A DNA stretch of 64,000 bases. It comes from Bradyrhizobium sediminis (GTDB taxonomy: Bacteria > Pseudomonadota > Alphaproteobacteria > Rhizobiales > Xanthobacteraceae). The DNA lies in contig NZ_CP076135.1 in assembly GCF_018736105.1 (NCBI RefSeq), forward strand, positions 186,001 to 250,000, given 5' to 3'. The notes beneath the pieces are model-generated. The model saw nothing but the letters and a program-made list of their open reading frames with translations. It ran no database searches and was not told the origin of the DNA. Positions 8,911-17,736 of this stretch are shown here, one piece after another (within the stretch, counting starts at the first letter, position 1; each line of letters starts with the position of its first letter). The translations under genes and the position numbers were made by a program.

Positions 8911-10794
8911 ATGATCACCGCGCAAGAATCGTTCGACGTCATCGTGGTCGGTGGCGGCCATGCCGGCTGCGAGGCCGCGAGCGCGTCTGCGCGCCTCGGT
9001 GCCAGAACGGCATTGGTGACGCAACGGTTCGCGACCATCGGCGCGATGTCCTGCAATCCCGCCATCGGCGGCCTCGGCAAGGGCCACCTGGTCCGCGAGG
9101 TCGATGCGCTCGACGGCCTGATGGGCCGGGTCGCCGACGCCGGCGGCATCCAGTTTCGCATGCTCAATCGCCGCAAGGGTCCGGCGGTACGGGGACCTCG
9201 GGCCCAGGCCGATCGCAAGCTCTACGCAGCGGCGATGCAGGCCGCGATCCGCGAGACCGCCAATCTCGGCGTCATCGAGGGCGAGGCCGACGAGCTGATT
9301 CTTTCCAATGGCCGGGTCACCGGCGTTCGCCTGATCGATGGCCGCGCGCTTTCCGCCGGCGCCGTCGTCATCACCACCGGTACCTTCCTGCGCGGGCTGA
9401 TCCATCTCGGCGAGAGGAACTGGCCGGCGGGACGCGTGGACGAGGCTCCAGCCTTGGGGCTTTCGAAATCGTTCGAGCGGGCCGGCTTCACCCTCGGCCG
9501 ACTGAAGACCGGTACTCCGCCGCGGCTCGATGGGACCACCATCGACTGGTCGGCGGTGGAAATGCAGCCGGGCGACGATTCGCCGGAGCCGTTTTCGGTG
9601 CTGACCGACCGCATCACGACGCCGCAGATCCAGTGCGGGATCACCCGCACCACTGCTGCGACCCATGAGGTGATCCGGGCCAATGTGCATCGCTCGCCGA
9701 TGTATTCCGGCCAGATCAAGAGTTCGGGACCACGTTATTGTCCCTCGATCGAGGACAAGATCGTTCGTTTTGGCGACCGCGACGGCCACCAGATCTTCCT
9801 GGAGCCGGAAGGCCTGGACGACTCGACGGTCTATCCGAATGGCATCTCGACTTCGCTGCCGGAAGAGGTCCAACTCGCCATCCTGGCGACGATTCCCGGC
9901 CTGGAGCGGGTACGGATGATCCGGCCGGGCTATGCGATCGAATACGACCATGTCGATCCCCGCGAACTCGATCCGACCTTGCAAACCAGGCGATTGCCGG
10001 GGCTGTTCCTGGCCGGGCAGATCAACGGCACCACGGGCTATGAGGAGGCCGCGGCCCAGGGACTCGTTGCAGGTCTCAACGCAGGCCTGGCGGCCAGCGG
10101 AGCCGACCCGATCGTTTTCGACCGCGCCGACGGCTATCTCGGCGTCATGGTCGACGATCTCGTCACGCGCGGTATCACCGAGCCCTATCGGATGTTCACC
10201 TCACGCGCCGAATACCGGCTGACGCTTCGGGCCGACAATGCCGACCAGCGCCTCACCGACAAGGGAATAGCGTTGGGCTGCGTCGGGGAGACTCGTTCGA
10301 ACCGCCACGGCGCCAAGATGGCGGCGCTCGACGCCGCAAAGGCGCTGACAAAATCGCTGACGATCACGCCCAATGAAGCCGCCAAGCATGGCCTTTCGCT
10401 CAACAGGGATGGCCAGCGCCGCTCGGCCTTCGAATTGCTGGCCTATCCGGAGCTTGGCTGGACCGAAATCAACGGCATCTGGCCGGAGTTGTCGGCCATT
10501 GACCCAGGAATCGCAGTCCACGTCGAGATCGACGCCAAATACGACGTTTATCTCAAGCGCCAGAACGCCGATGTCGATGCCTTCCGCCGCGACGAAGGGC
10601 TGATCCTGACCGGCGTCGACTATGCTGACGTGCCGGGTCTCTCGAATGAGGCCCGATCGAAGCTCGAGGCCGCGCGACCGAGAACGGTGGGGCAGGCGGG
10701 CCGGATCGACGGAATGACCCCGGCCGCCCTGGGTATCCTGGCGGCCTATTTGCGGCGGGAAGCTCGAAAGAAGCCAGCTGTCGCGTCTGCTTGA
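8911..10794 (+). CDS. mnmG: tRNA-5-carboxymethylaminomethyl-uridine synthesis protein MnmG (GidA)
   Basis: The protein has 627 residues. It is the FAD-dependent partner of MnmE in wobble-uridine modification. The N-terminus [16 protein letters not shown] is the Rossmann FAD-binding motif (about residues 8-23). It is followed by [17 protein letters not shown], the MnmG signature, and [12 protein letters not shown]. Later, [21 protein letters not shown] is the second FAD contact region, and [17 protein letters not shown] is strongly conserved. The C-terminal helical domain that binds MnmE is full length. It is flanked by parS sites on both sides. Confidence 0.97.
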   Translation: MITAQESFDVIVVGGGHAGCEAASASARLGARTALVTQRFATIGAMSCNPAIGGLGKGHLVREVDALDGLMGRVADAGGIQFRMLNRRKGPAVRGPRAQADRKLYAAAMQAAIRETANLGVIEGEADELILSNGRVTGVRLIDGRALSAGAVVITTGTFLRGLIHLGERNWPAGRVDEAPALGLSKSFERAGFTLGRLKTGTPPRLDGTTIDWSAVEMQPGDDSPEPFSVLTDRITTPQIQCGITRTTAATHEVIRANVHRSPMYSGQIKSSGPRYCPSIEDKIVRFGDRDGHQIFLEPEGLDDSTVYPNGISTSLPEEVQLAILATIPGLERVRMIRPGYAIEYDHVDPRELDPTLQTRRLPGLFLAGQINGTTGYEEAAAQGLVAGLNAGLAASGADPIVFDRADGYLGVMVDDLVTRGITEPYRMFTSRAEYRLTLRADNADQRLTDKGIALGCVGETRSNRHGAKMAALDAAKALTKSLTITPNEAAKHGLSLNRDGQRRSAFELLAYPELGWTEINGIWPELSAIDPGIAVHVEIDAKYDVYLKRQNADVDAFRRDEGLILTGVDYADVPGLSNEARSKLEAARPRTVGQAGRIDGMTPAALGILAAYLRREARKKPAVASA

Positions 10795-10796
10795 TC

Positions 10797-10812
10797 TGTT
10801 TCACGTGAAACA
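10797..10812. promoter_or_regulatory. parS: parS centromere site 3
   Basis: This is a perfect TGTTTCACGTGAAACA, starting 2 bp after the mnmG stop codon and 17 bp before the ATG I chose for rsmG. It takes up about half of the space where the rsmG translation signals lie. Confidence 0.97.
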
Positions 10813-10828
10813 AGGGCCCCCATCCCAG

Positions 10829-11527
10829 ATGCCCAATCCAGCAAAACAGGCTGTTACATCCGCCCTCGCTTCGGATAAGGCGGCGGCGCTGGCCCTGACG
10901 CCCGTTTCACGTGAAACAGAGGCGCGCCTGGATCGCTACGTCGATCTCCTGCTGGAGTGGCAGGCGAAGACCAATCTGGTGGCGCCATCGACGCTGCCCA
11001 GTCTGTGGACCCGGCATATCGCCGATTCGCTGCAGCTGCTGTCGATCGCTCCCTCAGCCAAGACCTGGGCCGATCTCGGCAGCGGCGGAGGGTTTCCCGG
11101 CGTGGTGCTGGCCTGTGCCTTGGCGGGTACGCCGGGAGCGATGGTCCATCTGGTAGAGCGCAACGCCAAGAAGGCGGCGTTCCTGCGCGAGGCACTCCGG
11201 GTTACCAACTCGCCCGGCCAGGTTCATCTGTCGGATATTGGGGATAGTGTGGATAGAATCACCGGACCGGTCGATTGCGTCACAGCTCGCGCGGTGGCTC
11301 CGCTACACCAGCTCATCGGCTTCGCGGAACCGCTGGTGAGGAAGGGCGCGAAAGCGTTGTTTCTCAAGGGCCAAGATGTAGAGGCTGAATTGACCGAGGC
11401 CACTAAATATTGGAATATCAAACCGCAACTTCATTCCAGCCGCACCGGCGGACACGGCTGGATCGTCGAGCTCGACAAAATCGAGCGGCGCCGACAGCCC
11501 GCAACAGCACATGGCACAAGCGCATGA
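10829..11527 (+). CDS. rsmG: 16S rRNA (guanine527-N7) methyltransferase RsmG (GidB)
   Basis: The protein has 232 residues from the ATG at 10829. It methylates G527 of 16S rRNA using S-adenosylmethionine. The family core is visible: LDRYVDLLLEWQAKTNLVAPST, TRHIADSLQLL, and WADLGSGGGFPGVVLA, the SAM-binding glycine loop. Then come HLVERNAKKAAFLREALR and CVTARAVAPL. A GTG at 10805 inside parS site 3 is an alternative start, but the family normally begins near the ATG or later. The stop overlaps the parA start (ATGA), which implies translational coupling. A parS site lies within codons 25-31. Confidence 0.93.
   Translation: MPNPAKQAVTSALASDKAAALALTPVSRETEARLDRYVDLLLEWQAKTNLVAPSTLPSLWTRHIADSLQLLSIAPSAKTWADLGSGGGFPGVVLACALAGTPGAMVHLVERNAKKAAFLREALRVTNSPGQVHLSDIGDSVDRITGPVDCVTARAVAPLHQLIGFAEPLVRKGAKALFLKGQDVEAELTEATKYWNIKPQLHSSRTGGHGWIVELDKIERRRQPATAHGTSA
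10903..10918. promoter_or_regulatory. parS: parS centromere site 4, inside the rsmG coding region
   Basis: CGTTTCACGTGAAACA matches parS at 15 of 16 positions. It lies in the rsmG reading frame and encodes Val-Ser-Arg-Glu-Thr near residue 26, so the codons serve both protein and centromere. It is the fourth site within 2.1 kb. Confidence 0.92.
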
Positions 11528-12375
11528 CCGTAATTGACCAGATTTATCAAGAGGATAAGGCCCCCCGTCCGCCCGGCCATCCGCGCATCCTGGCGCTGGC
11601 CAACCAGAAGGGCGGCGTCGGCAAGACCACCACGGCGATCAATCTCGGCACCGCGCTCGCGGCGATTGGCGAGCGGGTGCTGATCGTCGATCTCGATCCG
11701 CAGGGCAACGCCTCCACCGGCCTTGGCATCGACCGCCGCAACCGCAGCTGCTCGACCTACGACGTGCTGATCGGCGAGGCGCCGCTGCGCGACGCGGTGG
11801 TGCCGACCGCAGTGCCGCGGCTGCATATCGCGGCTTCGACCATGGATCTCTCCGGCCTCGAACTCGAGCTCGGCTCGACCCGCGACCGCGCCTTCCGCCT
11901 GCGCGATGCGATCGCGGCGTTGAATTCCAACGCCGCCCCCGATTCCGATTACACCTATGTGCTGATCGATTGTCCGCCGTCGCTCAATCTTCTCACGGTC
12001 AACGCGATGGCGGCGTCGGACGCAATCCTGGTGCCGCTGCAGTGCGAGTTCTTCGCGCTCGAGGGCCTGTCGCAATTGCTGCAGACGGTGGAGCAGGTGC
12101 GCTCGACGCTCAATCCCAATCTGTCGATCCACGGCATCGTGCTGACCATGTTCGACTCGCGCAACAATTTGTCGAACCAGGTCGTCGCCGACGTCAGGCA
12201 GTTCATGGGCAGCAAGGTCTACAACACTATGATCCCGCGCAACGTGCGCATCTCCGAGGCGCCGTCCTACGGCAAGCCGGTCCTGGTGTACGATCTCAAA
12301 TGCGTCGGCAGCGACGCCTATCTCAAGCTCGCGACCGAAGTGATCCAGCGCGAGCGCGAGCTGCGCACGCATTGA
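11524..12375 (+). CDS. parA: Chromosome partitioning ATPase ParA
   Basis: The protein has 283 residues. ParA is a deviant-Walker ATPase that binds the nucleoid and pulls ParB-parS complexes apart after replication. The Walker A is KGGVGKT at residues 29-35. VLIVDLDPQGNASTGLGID is Walker A', CPPSLNLLTVNAM is the Walker B region, and IPRNVRISEAPSYGKPV is the C-terminal family motif. The ATG at 11524 overlaps the rsmG stop by 4 bp. The longer upstream frame is rsmG read in another frame. It is followed by a palindromic repeat and then parB. Confidence 0.97.
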   Translation: MTVIDQIYQEDKAPRPPGHPRILALANQKGGVGKTTTAINLGTALAAIGERVLIVDLDPQGNASTGLGIDRRNRSCSTYDVLIGEAPLRDAVVPTAVPRLHIAASTMDLSGLELELGSTRDRAFRLRDAIAALNSNAAPDSDYTYVLIDCPPSLNLLTVNAMAASDAILVPLQCEFFALEGLSQLLQTVEQVRSTLNPNLSIHGIVLTMFDSRNNLSNQVVADVRQFMGSKVYNTMIPRNVRISEAPSYGKPVLVYDLKCVGSDAYLKLATEVIQRERELRTH

Positions 12376-12379
12376 GGCA

Positions 12380-12475
12380 ATCGTAGGGTGGGCAAAGCGA
12401 AGCGTGCCCACCGAAATAGTCTTCCACGGGTCATGGTGGGCATGGCGCGAAGCGCGCCTTTGCCCACCCTACGAT
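12380..12475. repeat. Palindromic repeat element (96 bp) between parA and parB
   Basis: Perfect 18-bp terminal inverted repeats (12380-12397 and 12458-12475; ATCGTAGGGTGGGCAAAG and its complement) enclose about 60 bp containing further internal inverted words (GTGCCCACC / GGTGGGCA). This is a MITE- or REP-like element of a type common in Bradyrhizobium genomes. It begins 5 bp after the parA stop and may form a large cruciform or RNA hairpin separating parA from parB. Confidence 0.85.
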
Positions 12476-12538
12476 CCAATGGAGCCTTCTTCAGATTCTA
12501 GTCCGGAGTATTGCTAAGTGAATCCAAGGGAGCTGGCG

Positions 12539-13417
12539 ATGGCCGACGAAGCGCGTTCGCGATTGGGCCGCGGTCTTGCAAGTCTGATCGGCGATGTCGG
12601 CGGCGAGGCCGCGCATGTCGAGCGGCCTCGCGCGCAGCGCAAGGTGCCGATTGAATTTCTCAAGGCCAATCCGCGCAATCCGCGCCGCACCTTTTCCGAT
12701 GCCGAACTTTCCGAACTTTCGGACTCGATCAAGCAGCACGGCGTGATCCAGCCGATCGTGGTGCGTCCGGTCAAGGGCGTACAGGACCGTTACGAGATCA
12801 TTGCCGGCGAACGCCGCTGGCGCGCGTCGCAGATCGCAGGCCTGCACGAAGTGCCGATCGTGCCGGTCGATGTCAGCGACAGCGATGCGCTCGAGATCGC
12901 TATCATCGAGAACGTGCAGCGCGAAGACCTCAATGCGATGGAGGAGGCGCAGGGCTATCACGCGCTCGCCAATGAATTCAAACGCAGCCAGGACGAGATT
13001 GCGAAGATCGTCGGCAAGAGCCGCAGCCACGTCGCCAACATGATGCGGCTGACGAAATTGCCGGCCGAAGTTCAGGCCTACATCGCGCTCGGCCAGTTGT
13101 CGGCCGGGCACGCGCGCGCCTTGATCGGCGTGCCCGATCCCGTTGCCGCCGCCAAGCGCATCGTCGAGGAAGGCCTCAATGTGCGTCAGGCCGAGGCGCT
13201 GGCGCATGTCGAGGGCGTGCCTGTTCGCAAACCGCAGAAGGCCCGCAGCGGCAAGGTCAAGGATCCCGATACGGTGGCGCTGGAGAAACGTGTCAGCGAC
13301 GCGCTTGGCCTCGCCGTCACCGTCGATCACCGCGATCCCGGCGGCACCGTGCACATCCGCTACGGCGATCTCGAACAGCTCGATGAAATCCTGCGGCGGC
13401 TCGACAAGAGCGCCTAG
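12539..13417 (+). CDS. parB: Chromosome partitioning protein ParB (parS-binding CTPase)
   Basis: The protein has 292 residues. ParB binds parS, spreads as a CTP-dependent clamp and stimulates ParA. The N-terminus MADEARSRLGRGLASLIGD is the usual ParA-interacting segment. Then come IKQHGVIQPIVVRP and GERRWRAS, the CTP-binding ParB/Srx domain, and IENVQREDLNAMEEAQGY. The helix-turn-helix is KIVGKSRSHVANMMRLTKLP (about residues 155-174), followed by LSAGHARALIG. The ATG at 12539 has AAGGGAG before it. A GTG at 12518 would add 7 residues. It converges with holA, overlapping by 4 bp. Confidence 0.96.
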   Translation: MADEARSRLGRGLASLIGDVGGEAAHVERPRAQRKVPIEFLKANPRNPRRTFSDAELSELSDSIKQHGVIQPIVVRPVKGVQDRYEIIAGERRWRASQIAGLHEVPIVPVDVSDSDALEIAIIENVQREDLNAMEEAQGYHALANEFKRSQDEIAKIVGKSRSHVANMMRLTKLPAEVQAYIALGQLSAGHARALIGVPDPVAAAKRIVEEGLNVRQAEALAHVEGVPVRKPQKARSGKVKDPDTVALEKRVSDALGLAVTVDHRDPGGTVHIRYGDLEQLDEILRRLDKSA

Positions 13418-14442
13418 CCCCGCCGCTTCGCGTTGACGGCGATCGCCAGCAGCGCGCGTTGCGCGATCACGTCGGCCAGGTTTGCCTGCTTGCGCATTTC
13501 CAGCGCCGCGGTCGCGAGCTGTTCGATGACCGTGAGCAGCCGCGCCGCGCTGAAATTACGCAGCGCGACCTCGACGTTGCCCTTGCGCGAAAAATGCAGC
13601 CGCGGAAAGCCGCCATCGAGCACGGCCGATACCGGGGTTCCCTCGGCGACGGCGAGCGCCGATTTGTGCAGCCACGCCGCCTGGCGCTGTGCGGCTGAAA
13701 TGATGACGCCCGGATAGGTGCCGGCGATCATCGCCTTGGCGAATTCGGTTTCGACCAGCTCCGGCTTTCCCGCGAACGCGCCGTCGACGATCGGGTCGAC
13801 CTTGAGTTCGGAGGCGTCGGCAACCACCGCCATCACATCGTCGAGCGTGACCTCGCGCCCGCCATGGGCGTACAGCGCGAGCTTCTTCAGTTCGTTGCGC
13901 GAGGCCTGACGGTCGCCGCCGAGCAACGACATCAGGACCGCGCGGGCATCGGCTGCAATGCTCAGGTTGGAAACCCGCAGCTCGCTGTCGATCAGCCGGG
14001 CGAGCTGGTTGGCGTCGTCGGCATAACAGCCGATCGCGACCGCGGTCTTGGCGCGCTCGCAGGCCTTGCGCAACGGCGATTCCGGCCGCAGTTCGCCGGC
14101 CTCGATCACGATGCGGCAATCCTTCAGGGCAGAGTCCGCGAGCGTGTCGACGCCGCTGGCAAAGTTGCGTGAGCCGGCGCGGACGCGAATGGCACGGCGG
14201 CCGCCGAACAGCGGCACCGTCATCGCTTCATCGACCAGCCGCGACGGCTCGGCGGAAAGTTCGTCGCCATCCAGCCTGACAAGCGAAAACGGATCGTTGG
14301 GATCGTCGACCGCGGATGCCAGCAGCGCATCGGCGCGTTCGCGCACCAGACCCGCATCGGGGCCGTACAGCAGGATGATGGGACGGCCCGGGTCGGGCCG
14401 GGCGAGAAAAGCGTCGATCTCTTTTCCGCGAAGCGCGACCAA
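13414..14442 (-). CDS. holA: DNA polymerase III delta subunit
   Basis: The protein has 342 residues. HolA opens the beta sliding clamp within the clamp loader. I recognise the N-terminal IILLYGPDAGLVRERADALL, the LVRLDGDEL stretch and the central GGDRQASRNELKKLALYA motif (about residues 175-192). It is immediately downstream of lptE (7 bp) and leuS on the same strand, the conserved alphaproteobacterial order leuS-lptE-holA, so the three form an operon. Its stop overlaps the parB stop by 4 bp in convergent orientation. Confidence 0.93.
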   Translation of the reverse strand: MVALRGKEIDAFLARPDPGRPIILLYGPDAGLVRERADALLASAVDDPNDPFSLVRLDGDELSAEPSRLVDEAMTVPLFGGRRAIRVRAGSRNFASGVDTLADSALKDCRIVIEAGELRPESPLRKACERAKTAVAIGCYADDANQLARLIDSELRVSNLSIAADARAVLMSLLGGDRQASRNELKKLALYAHGGREVTLDDVMAVVADASELKVDPIVDGAFAGKPELVETEFAKAMIAGTYPGVIISAAQRQAAWLHKSALAVAEGTPVSAVLDGGFPRLHFSRKGNVEVALRNFSAARLLTVIEQLATAALEMRKQANLADVIAQRALLAIAVNAKRRG

Positions 14443-14449
14443 TTGGGCG

Positions 14450-15001
14450 TCAGGTGCCGGCGACGAAATACGACGCCAGCCGGGTCTGGATGTTTTCCGC
14501 GATCTCCTGCGCGGCGCGATCCTCGGCGTCGCGGAACGCGCGGGCGCGGGCGAAGCGCTGCAGCTGGCCCGGGATGTCGTAGGAGACGCGCGAGAACGTC
14601 GACCCGGTCATGACCGACTTGTTGGTGGCGAGCTCGATCAGATTGTACTGGGCGTCGATGCCGTAGTTTTCGCTGGATGGCAGCGCGGTATTGGGATCGA
14701 GGATCAGCGACGAGCGGCTGGTCGTGAACCGCAGCACCAGCCGGTGGGTCGGCGGCATGCCGGTGGCGCTGCCATAGAGCTTGAACGCCAGCGCGTTGCG
14801 GATTTCCACCTGGATCCGGGCTTCCCGCGAGGCGTTGGGCTTGTCGACGGGCGGAACTTCCACCCCCATCAGCTTTTCGCGCAGCCCGGGCGTGCCGTCG
14901 GTACGCTCGGCATACATCGGCTGGAAGCAGCCGGCCGTCAGCGCCGCCAAGGCGGCCACGGCCAGAAGCCGAGCGGCGATGCGGGTACTAGCCAACGACA
15001 T
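14450..15001 (-). CDS. lptE: LPS-assembly lipoprotein LptE
   Basis: The protein has 183 residues. It opens with a lipoprotein signal peptide ending LTAGC, so Cys25 should be acylated. Mature LptE sits inside the LptD barrel and helps insert lipopolysaccharide into the outer membrane. The C-terminal segment [18 protein letters not shown] is typical of the family in alphaproteobacteria. The start overlaps the end of leuS by 14 bp and holA follows 7 bp later, the standard arrangement. Family divergence is high, so the call rests on lipobox, length and position. Confidence 0.88.
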   Translation of the reverse strand: MSLASTRIAARLLAVAALAALTAGCFQPMYAERTDGTPGLREKLMGVEVPPVDKPNASREARIQVEIRNALAFKLYGSATGMPPTHRLVLRFTTSRSSLILDPNTALPSSENYGIDAQYNLIELATNKSVMTGSTFSRVSYDIPGQLQRFARARAFRDAEDRAAQEIAENIQTRLASYFVAGT

Positions 15002-17624
15002 TTACGATCCTCATCGGAACTATAATGACCTTGCGGACGGCCTTGCCGCCGAGGGCGAGTTTTACCGCATCGAGAGCCAAAACGGCAGCCTCAATTTCCG
15101 GATTTTGAGCACCCCGTGGCACGGTGACATCACCCCGTTTCTTGCCGTTGACCTGGACCACCAGCGTCACGGTGTCTTCAACCAGCAAATCGCGTTCGAT
15201 TTGGGGCCAATTGGCCTCCGAAATCAGCCCTTTCTGGCCCAGTACCGTCCAGCACTCCTCGGCCAGATGCGGCATCATCGGCGCAAACAATTGAACAAGA
15301 ATGACCGCGGCCTCCCGGACCGACCAGGCCAGGTCTGGTGTAAAGGCAGGGGCCGGCTGGCCCTCGCGGCCCAGCACCTCCGCCAGCGCATTGGTGAATT
15401 CGCGGATATGGGCGAGGCAAACGTTGAAATGCAGCCGCTCGATGCCGGTCGAGACCTTGTCCAGCGCGCCATGGGCGGCCTTGCGCAGGACAAGCGCGTC
15501 CGGGCCGAATGCTGCCGGTCGGGCCGCCGGGGCGGTTCTGGCGATTTCGGCTGATTCGTTCACCAGCCGCCACAGCCGCTGCACGAAGCGCGAGGCGCCC
15601 TGGACGCGCTCGTCGCTCCAGATCACGTCGCGATCGGGCGGGGAGTCCGACAACATGAACCAGCGCGCCACGTCGGCGCCGTAGGTCGCGATGATGTCGT
15701 CAGGGTCGACGGTGTTCTTCTTCGACTTCGACATCTTCTCGATGGCGCCGACGGTGATGTCTTCACCCGTCGTCAGCAGAATGGCGCGCTTGCCGTTGCC
15801 GCCGGCCTCGATCCTGACTTCCGCGGGCGTGACGTAAGAGCCGTCGGCCTTCTGATAGGTCTCGTGCACCACCATGCCTTGCGTGAACATGCCGGCGAAC
15901 GGTTCGTCCATGCCGATGTGCCCGGTGGACTTCATCGCGCGGGTGAAGAAGCGGCTGTAGAGCAGATGCAGGATCGCATGCTCGACGCCGCCGATATATT
16001 GGTCGACCGGCATCATCCGGTCGGCGACCGCTGGCGTGGTCGGTGTCCTCTCGTTCCAGGGATCGGTGAAGCGCGCGAAGTACCAGGACGAATCCACGAA
16101 GGTGTCCATGGTGTCGGTTTCGCGTTGCGCCTTGCCGCCGCATTTGGGGCAGGCGACGTGCTTCCAGGTCGGATGATGGTCGAGCGCGTTGCCGGGCTTG
16201 TCGAAGCTGACGTCCTCCGGCAGCACCACCGGCAGATCCGCATCGGGCACCGGCACCACATCGCATTTCGGGCAGTGGATGACAGGGATCGGGCAGCCCC
16301 AATAGCGCTGTCGCGAGATACCCCAGTCGCGCAGCCGGAAATTGACCTGCCGCTCGCCGACGGCCGAGTTGCCCCGAACCTCGCCTTCGAGCCGCTTGGC
16401 GACCTCTTCCTTGGCCTGCTCGATGGTCATGCCATCGAGGAAGCGCGAATTGATCATGCGGCCGTCGCCGTCATAGGCGGTGTCGGCAATGACGAAGGTC
16501 TTCGGATCCTGGCCTTCGGGACAGACCACCGGCATGTTGCCGAGCCCGTATTTATTGACGAAATCGAGGTCGCGCTGGTCGTGCGCCGGACAGCCGAAAA
16601 TCGCGCCGGTGCCGTATTCCATCAGCACGAAATTGGCGACATAGACCGGCAACTTCCAGCTGGGATCGAACGGGTGGATCGCGCGGATCCCGGTATCGAA
16701 GCCGAGCTTCTCCTGGGTGTCGATGATCTCCTGCGCGGTGCCGTGGCGCTTGGCTTCGGCGATGAACTCTGCGAGTTTCGGATTCTTAGCGGCCGCGGCC
16801 TGCGCCAGCGGATGATCCGGCGCGATCGCCATGAACTTGGCGCCGAACAGCGTGTCGTGCCGCGTGGTGAAAATCTTCAGCTCGGTCTCGCCTTTCGGCG
16901 TCGTTGCCGTATCCAGCGCGAAGCGGACCAGCATGCCCTCGCTGCGGCCGATCCAGTTGCGCTGCATCAGCCGCACCTTGTCGGGCCAGCGGTCCAGCGT
17001 GTCGAGCGCGTCCAACAGTTCTTGCGAGTACTTCGTGATCTTGAAGACCCACTGGTTCATCTCGCGCTGCTCGACGACGGCGCCGGAGCGCCAGCCGCGG
17101 CCGTCGATCACCTGCTCGTTGGCGAGCACGGTCATGTCGACCGGATCCCAGTTGATCTTGCGCTTCTCGCGCTCGGCCAACCCTGCGCGCAGGAAGTCCA
17201 GGAACATCTTCTGCTGATGCTTGTAATAGCTGGGATCGCAGGTCGCGAATTCGCGTGACCAGTCGAGCGACAGCCCGATCGACTGCAGCTGCTTCTTCAT
17301 TGCGGCGATATTGTCGTAGGTCCACGCCTTCGGCGCCACCTTGCGCTCGATCGCGGCGTTCTCGGCCGGCAGGCCGAAGGCGTCCCAGCCCATCGGGTGC
17401 AGCACGTTGAAACCCTTGGCCCGCATGAAACGCGCCAGCACGTCGCCCAGCGTATAGTTGCGGACATGGCCGATATGGATGCGCCCGGACGGGTAGGGGA
17501 ACATCTCGAGCACGTAATATTTCGGCCTGGGATCGTCGTTCTTGGAGGCGAAGATCGCCTTTTCGTCCCACTGGCGCTGCCAGCGCGGCTCGGATTCGCG
17601 TGCGTTATAGCGTTCGGAGGTCAT
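14988..17624 (-). CDS. leuS: Leucyl-tRNA synthetase
   Basis: The protein has 878 residues. It is a class I synthetase that charges tRNA-Leu. The HIGH motif is [13 protein letters not shown] (about residues 50-62) and the KMSKS motif is EKMSKSKKN (about residue 630). Between them is the CP1 editing domain with [15 protein letters not shown], and the zinc-like CPKC motifs occur in the middle of the protein. The C-terminal anticodon-binding domain and the small ubiquitin-like tail [14 protein letters not shown] are complete. It overlaps lptE by 14 bp. Confidence 0.97.
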   Translation of the reverse strand: MTSERYNARESEPRWQRQWDEKAIFASKNDDPRPKYYVLEMFPYPSGRIHIGHVRNYTLGDVLARFMRAKGFNVLHPMGWDAFGLPAENAAIERKVAPKAWTYDNIAAMKKQLQSIGLSLDWSREFATCDPSYYKHQQKMFLDFLRAGLAEREKRKINWDPVDMTVLANEQVIDGRGWRSGAVVEQREMNQWVFKITKYSQELLDALDTLDRWPDKVRLMQRNWIGRSEGMLVRFALDTATTPKGETELKIFTTRHDTLFGAKFMAIAPDHPLAQAAAAKNPKLAEFIAEAKRHGTAQEIIDTQEKLGFDTGIRAIHPFDPSWKLPVYVANFVLMEYGTGAIFGCPAHDQRDLDFVNKYGLGNMPVVCPEGQDPKTFVIADTAYDGDGRMINSRFLDGMTIEQAKEEVAKRLEGEVRGNSAVGERQVNFRLRDWGISRQRYWGCPIPVIHCPKCDVVPVPDADLPVVLPEDVSFDKPGNALDHHPTWKHVACPKCGGKAQRETDTMDTFVDSSWYFARFTDPWNERTPTTPAVADRMMPVDQYIGGVEHAILHLLYSRFFTRAMKSTGHIGMDEPFAGMFTQGMVVHETYQKADGSYVTPAEVRIEAGGNGKRAILLTTGEDITVGAIEKMSKSKKNTVDPDDIIATYGADVARWFMLSDSPPDRDVIWSDERVQGASRFVQRLWRLVNESAEIARTAPAARPAAFGPDALVLRKAAHGALDKVSTGIERLHFNVCLAHIREFTNALAEVLGREGQPAPAFTPDLAWSVREAAVILVQLFAPMMPHLAEECWTVLGQKGLISEANWPQIERDLLVEDTVTLVVQVNGKKRGDVTVPRGAQNPEIEAAVLALDAVKLALGGKAVRKVIIVPMRIVNVVG

Positions 17625-17694
17625 GAAATCGCAGGGCTTTTTGTGGATTCGGGGCCGTCTCAGGGGACGGCGGACTAGGCCACAAAAGCGGCAG

Positions 17695-17710
17695 GGGGGT
17701 CAACGCCCCC
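17695..17710 (-). terminator. Probable terminator of the diguanylate cyclase gene
   Basis: On the minus strand a hairpin with five G-C pairs (CCCCC at 17706-17710 against GGGGG at 17695-17699 on the plus strand) lies about 27 bp after the stop of the GGDEF gene. It is followed by CTGCCGCTTTTG. The T tract is short, so termination may be partial, with leuS just downstream. Confidence 0.5.
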
Positions 17711-17736
17711 GCACTCCAAAAGGCGGATGGCAGGCC

